Translations under genes and position numbers: made by a program
In this document: positions 6,280-6,448 of the stretch, in pieces
Numbering within the stretch: position 1 is the first letter of the stretch
Layout of the letters: each line of letters opens with the position of its first letter
Notes under the pieces: model-generated
The model's database searches: none
Seen by the model: only the letters and a program-made list of their open reading frames with translations
Told to the model about the DNA's origin: nothing
DNA from: Fibrobacteraceae bacterium
GTDB taxonomy: Bacteria > Fibrobacterota > Fibrobacteria > Fibrobacterales > Fibrobacteraceae
Direction of reading: 5' to 3'
NCBI GenBank assembly: GCA_023231365.1
Contig: JALNVO010000159.1
Coordinates: forward strand, 1 to 6,448
Length of the DNA: 6,448 nt

Positions 6280-6448
6280 TCAGAAAGCCACCAGCAGGTT
6301 GAGGCCACCGCTACTATTTGCAAAGTTCACGGACGGAACAATCATTAGCCGCACCGCGTCCGAGTCCTCGCTTTCTTTGCGCTGCTTGTAGCGTTTCAGC
6401 GACTCCCTGTACTTATCGCGCTTGATGGCGTGATTCTTGTGGACGATG
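6280..6448 (-). CDS. C-terminal fragment of a probable outer-membrane beta-barrel protein (enters from the right edge)
   Basis: On the minus strand an open frame runs from the window edge (first full codon at 6447) to a TGA at 6280-6282, giving 55 residues. It begins with a strongly basic, probably helical stretch (KNHAIKRDKYRESLKRYKQR) and an acidic patch (ESEDSD). It ends in two alternating hydrophobic/polar segments (RLMIVPSVNFA and GGLNLLVAF) joined by an NSSG turn. A C-terminal beta-hairpin finishing in phenylalanine is the usual end of an outer-membrane barrel. The frame is open without interruption, and the visible part uses noticeably G/C-rich codons (CTG, CGC, GTG, GCG) compared with the neighbouring barrel gene. 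The family cannot be identified from this piece. The opposite strand has no comparable open frame with a plausible product. Confidence 0.6.
   Translation of the reverse strand, partial: IVHKNHAIKRDKYRESLKRYKQRKESEDSDAVRLMIVPSVNFANSSGGLNLLVAF

Overview
The window reads as ordinary chromosomal DNA from a Gram-negative bacterium. There is one likely outer-membrane beta-barrel protein with a signal peptide, the last strands of a second, and the ATPase of a MacB-type envelope efflux pump. By eye, base composition is moderate and slightly below half G+C. The best guess for the organism is a member of the Fibrobacter lineage or a relative in the Fibrobacterota/Bacteroidota assemblage. This rests on gene content and protein character recalled from memory, not on a search, so it should be held loosely.

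Layout. The minus strand carries most of the window, read from right to left. leuS (leucyl-tRNA synthetase) is followed after 11 bases by a compact glgE-like maltosyltransferase gene, so the two very probably share a transcript. A hairpin with a T-tract just after glgE looks like the intrinsic terminator of that unit. Next comes an ABC-transporter ATPase of the MacB/LolD class. It overlaps by four bases (GTGA) the start of a MacB/FtsX-type permease, of which only the first 31 codons lie in the window. To the right of leuS, an 87-base A/T-rich divergent intergenic region separates it from a plus-strand outer-membrane beta-barrel gene. That gene converges, with a 30-base gap, on the 3' end of a minus-strand gene that enters from the right edge. 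The visible tail of that gene looks like the last strands of another barrel.

How the genes work together. leuS is housekeeping translation. glgE acts in alpha-glucan (glycogen-like) synthesis from maltose 1-phosphate; none of its usual partners (treS, mak/pep2, glgB, glgM) is in the window. The ABC pair would form the inner-membrane engine of a tripartite export or lipoprotein-handling machine whose adaptor is not visible here. The barrel proteins are envelope components of unknown role.

I see no tRNA, rRNA, CRISPR array, insertion sequence, attachment site or phage gene, and no stretch longer than 300 bases without a gene. The most notable point is that the GlgE-like protein appears to lack the helical insert (domain S) found in actinobacterial GlgE, while keeping the catalytic residues. 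I did not find evidence for a new multi-gene system.
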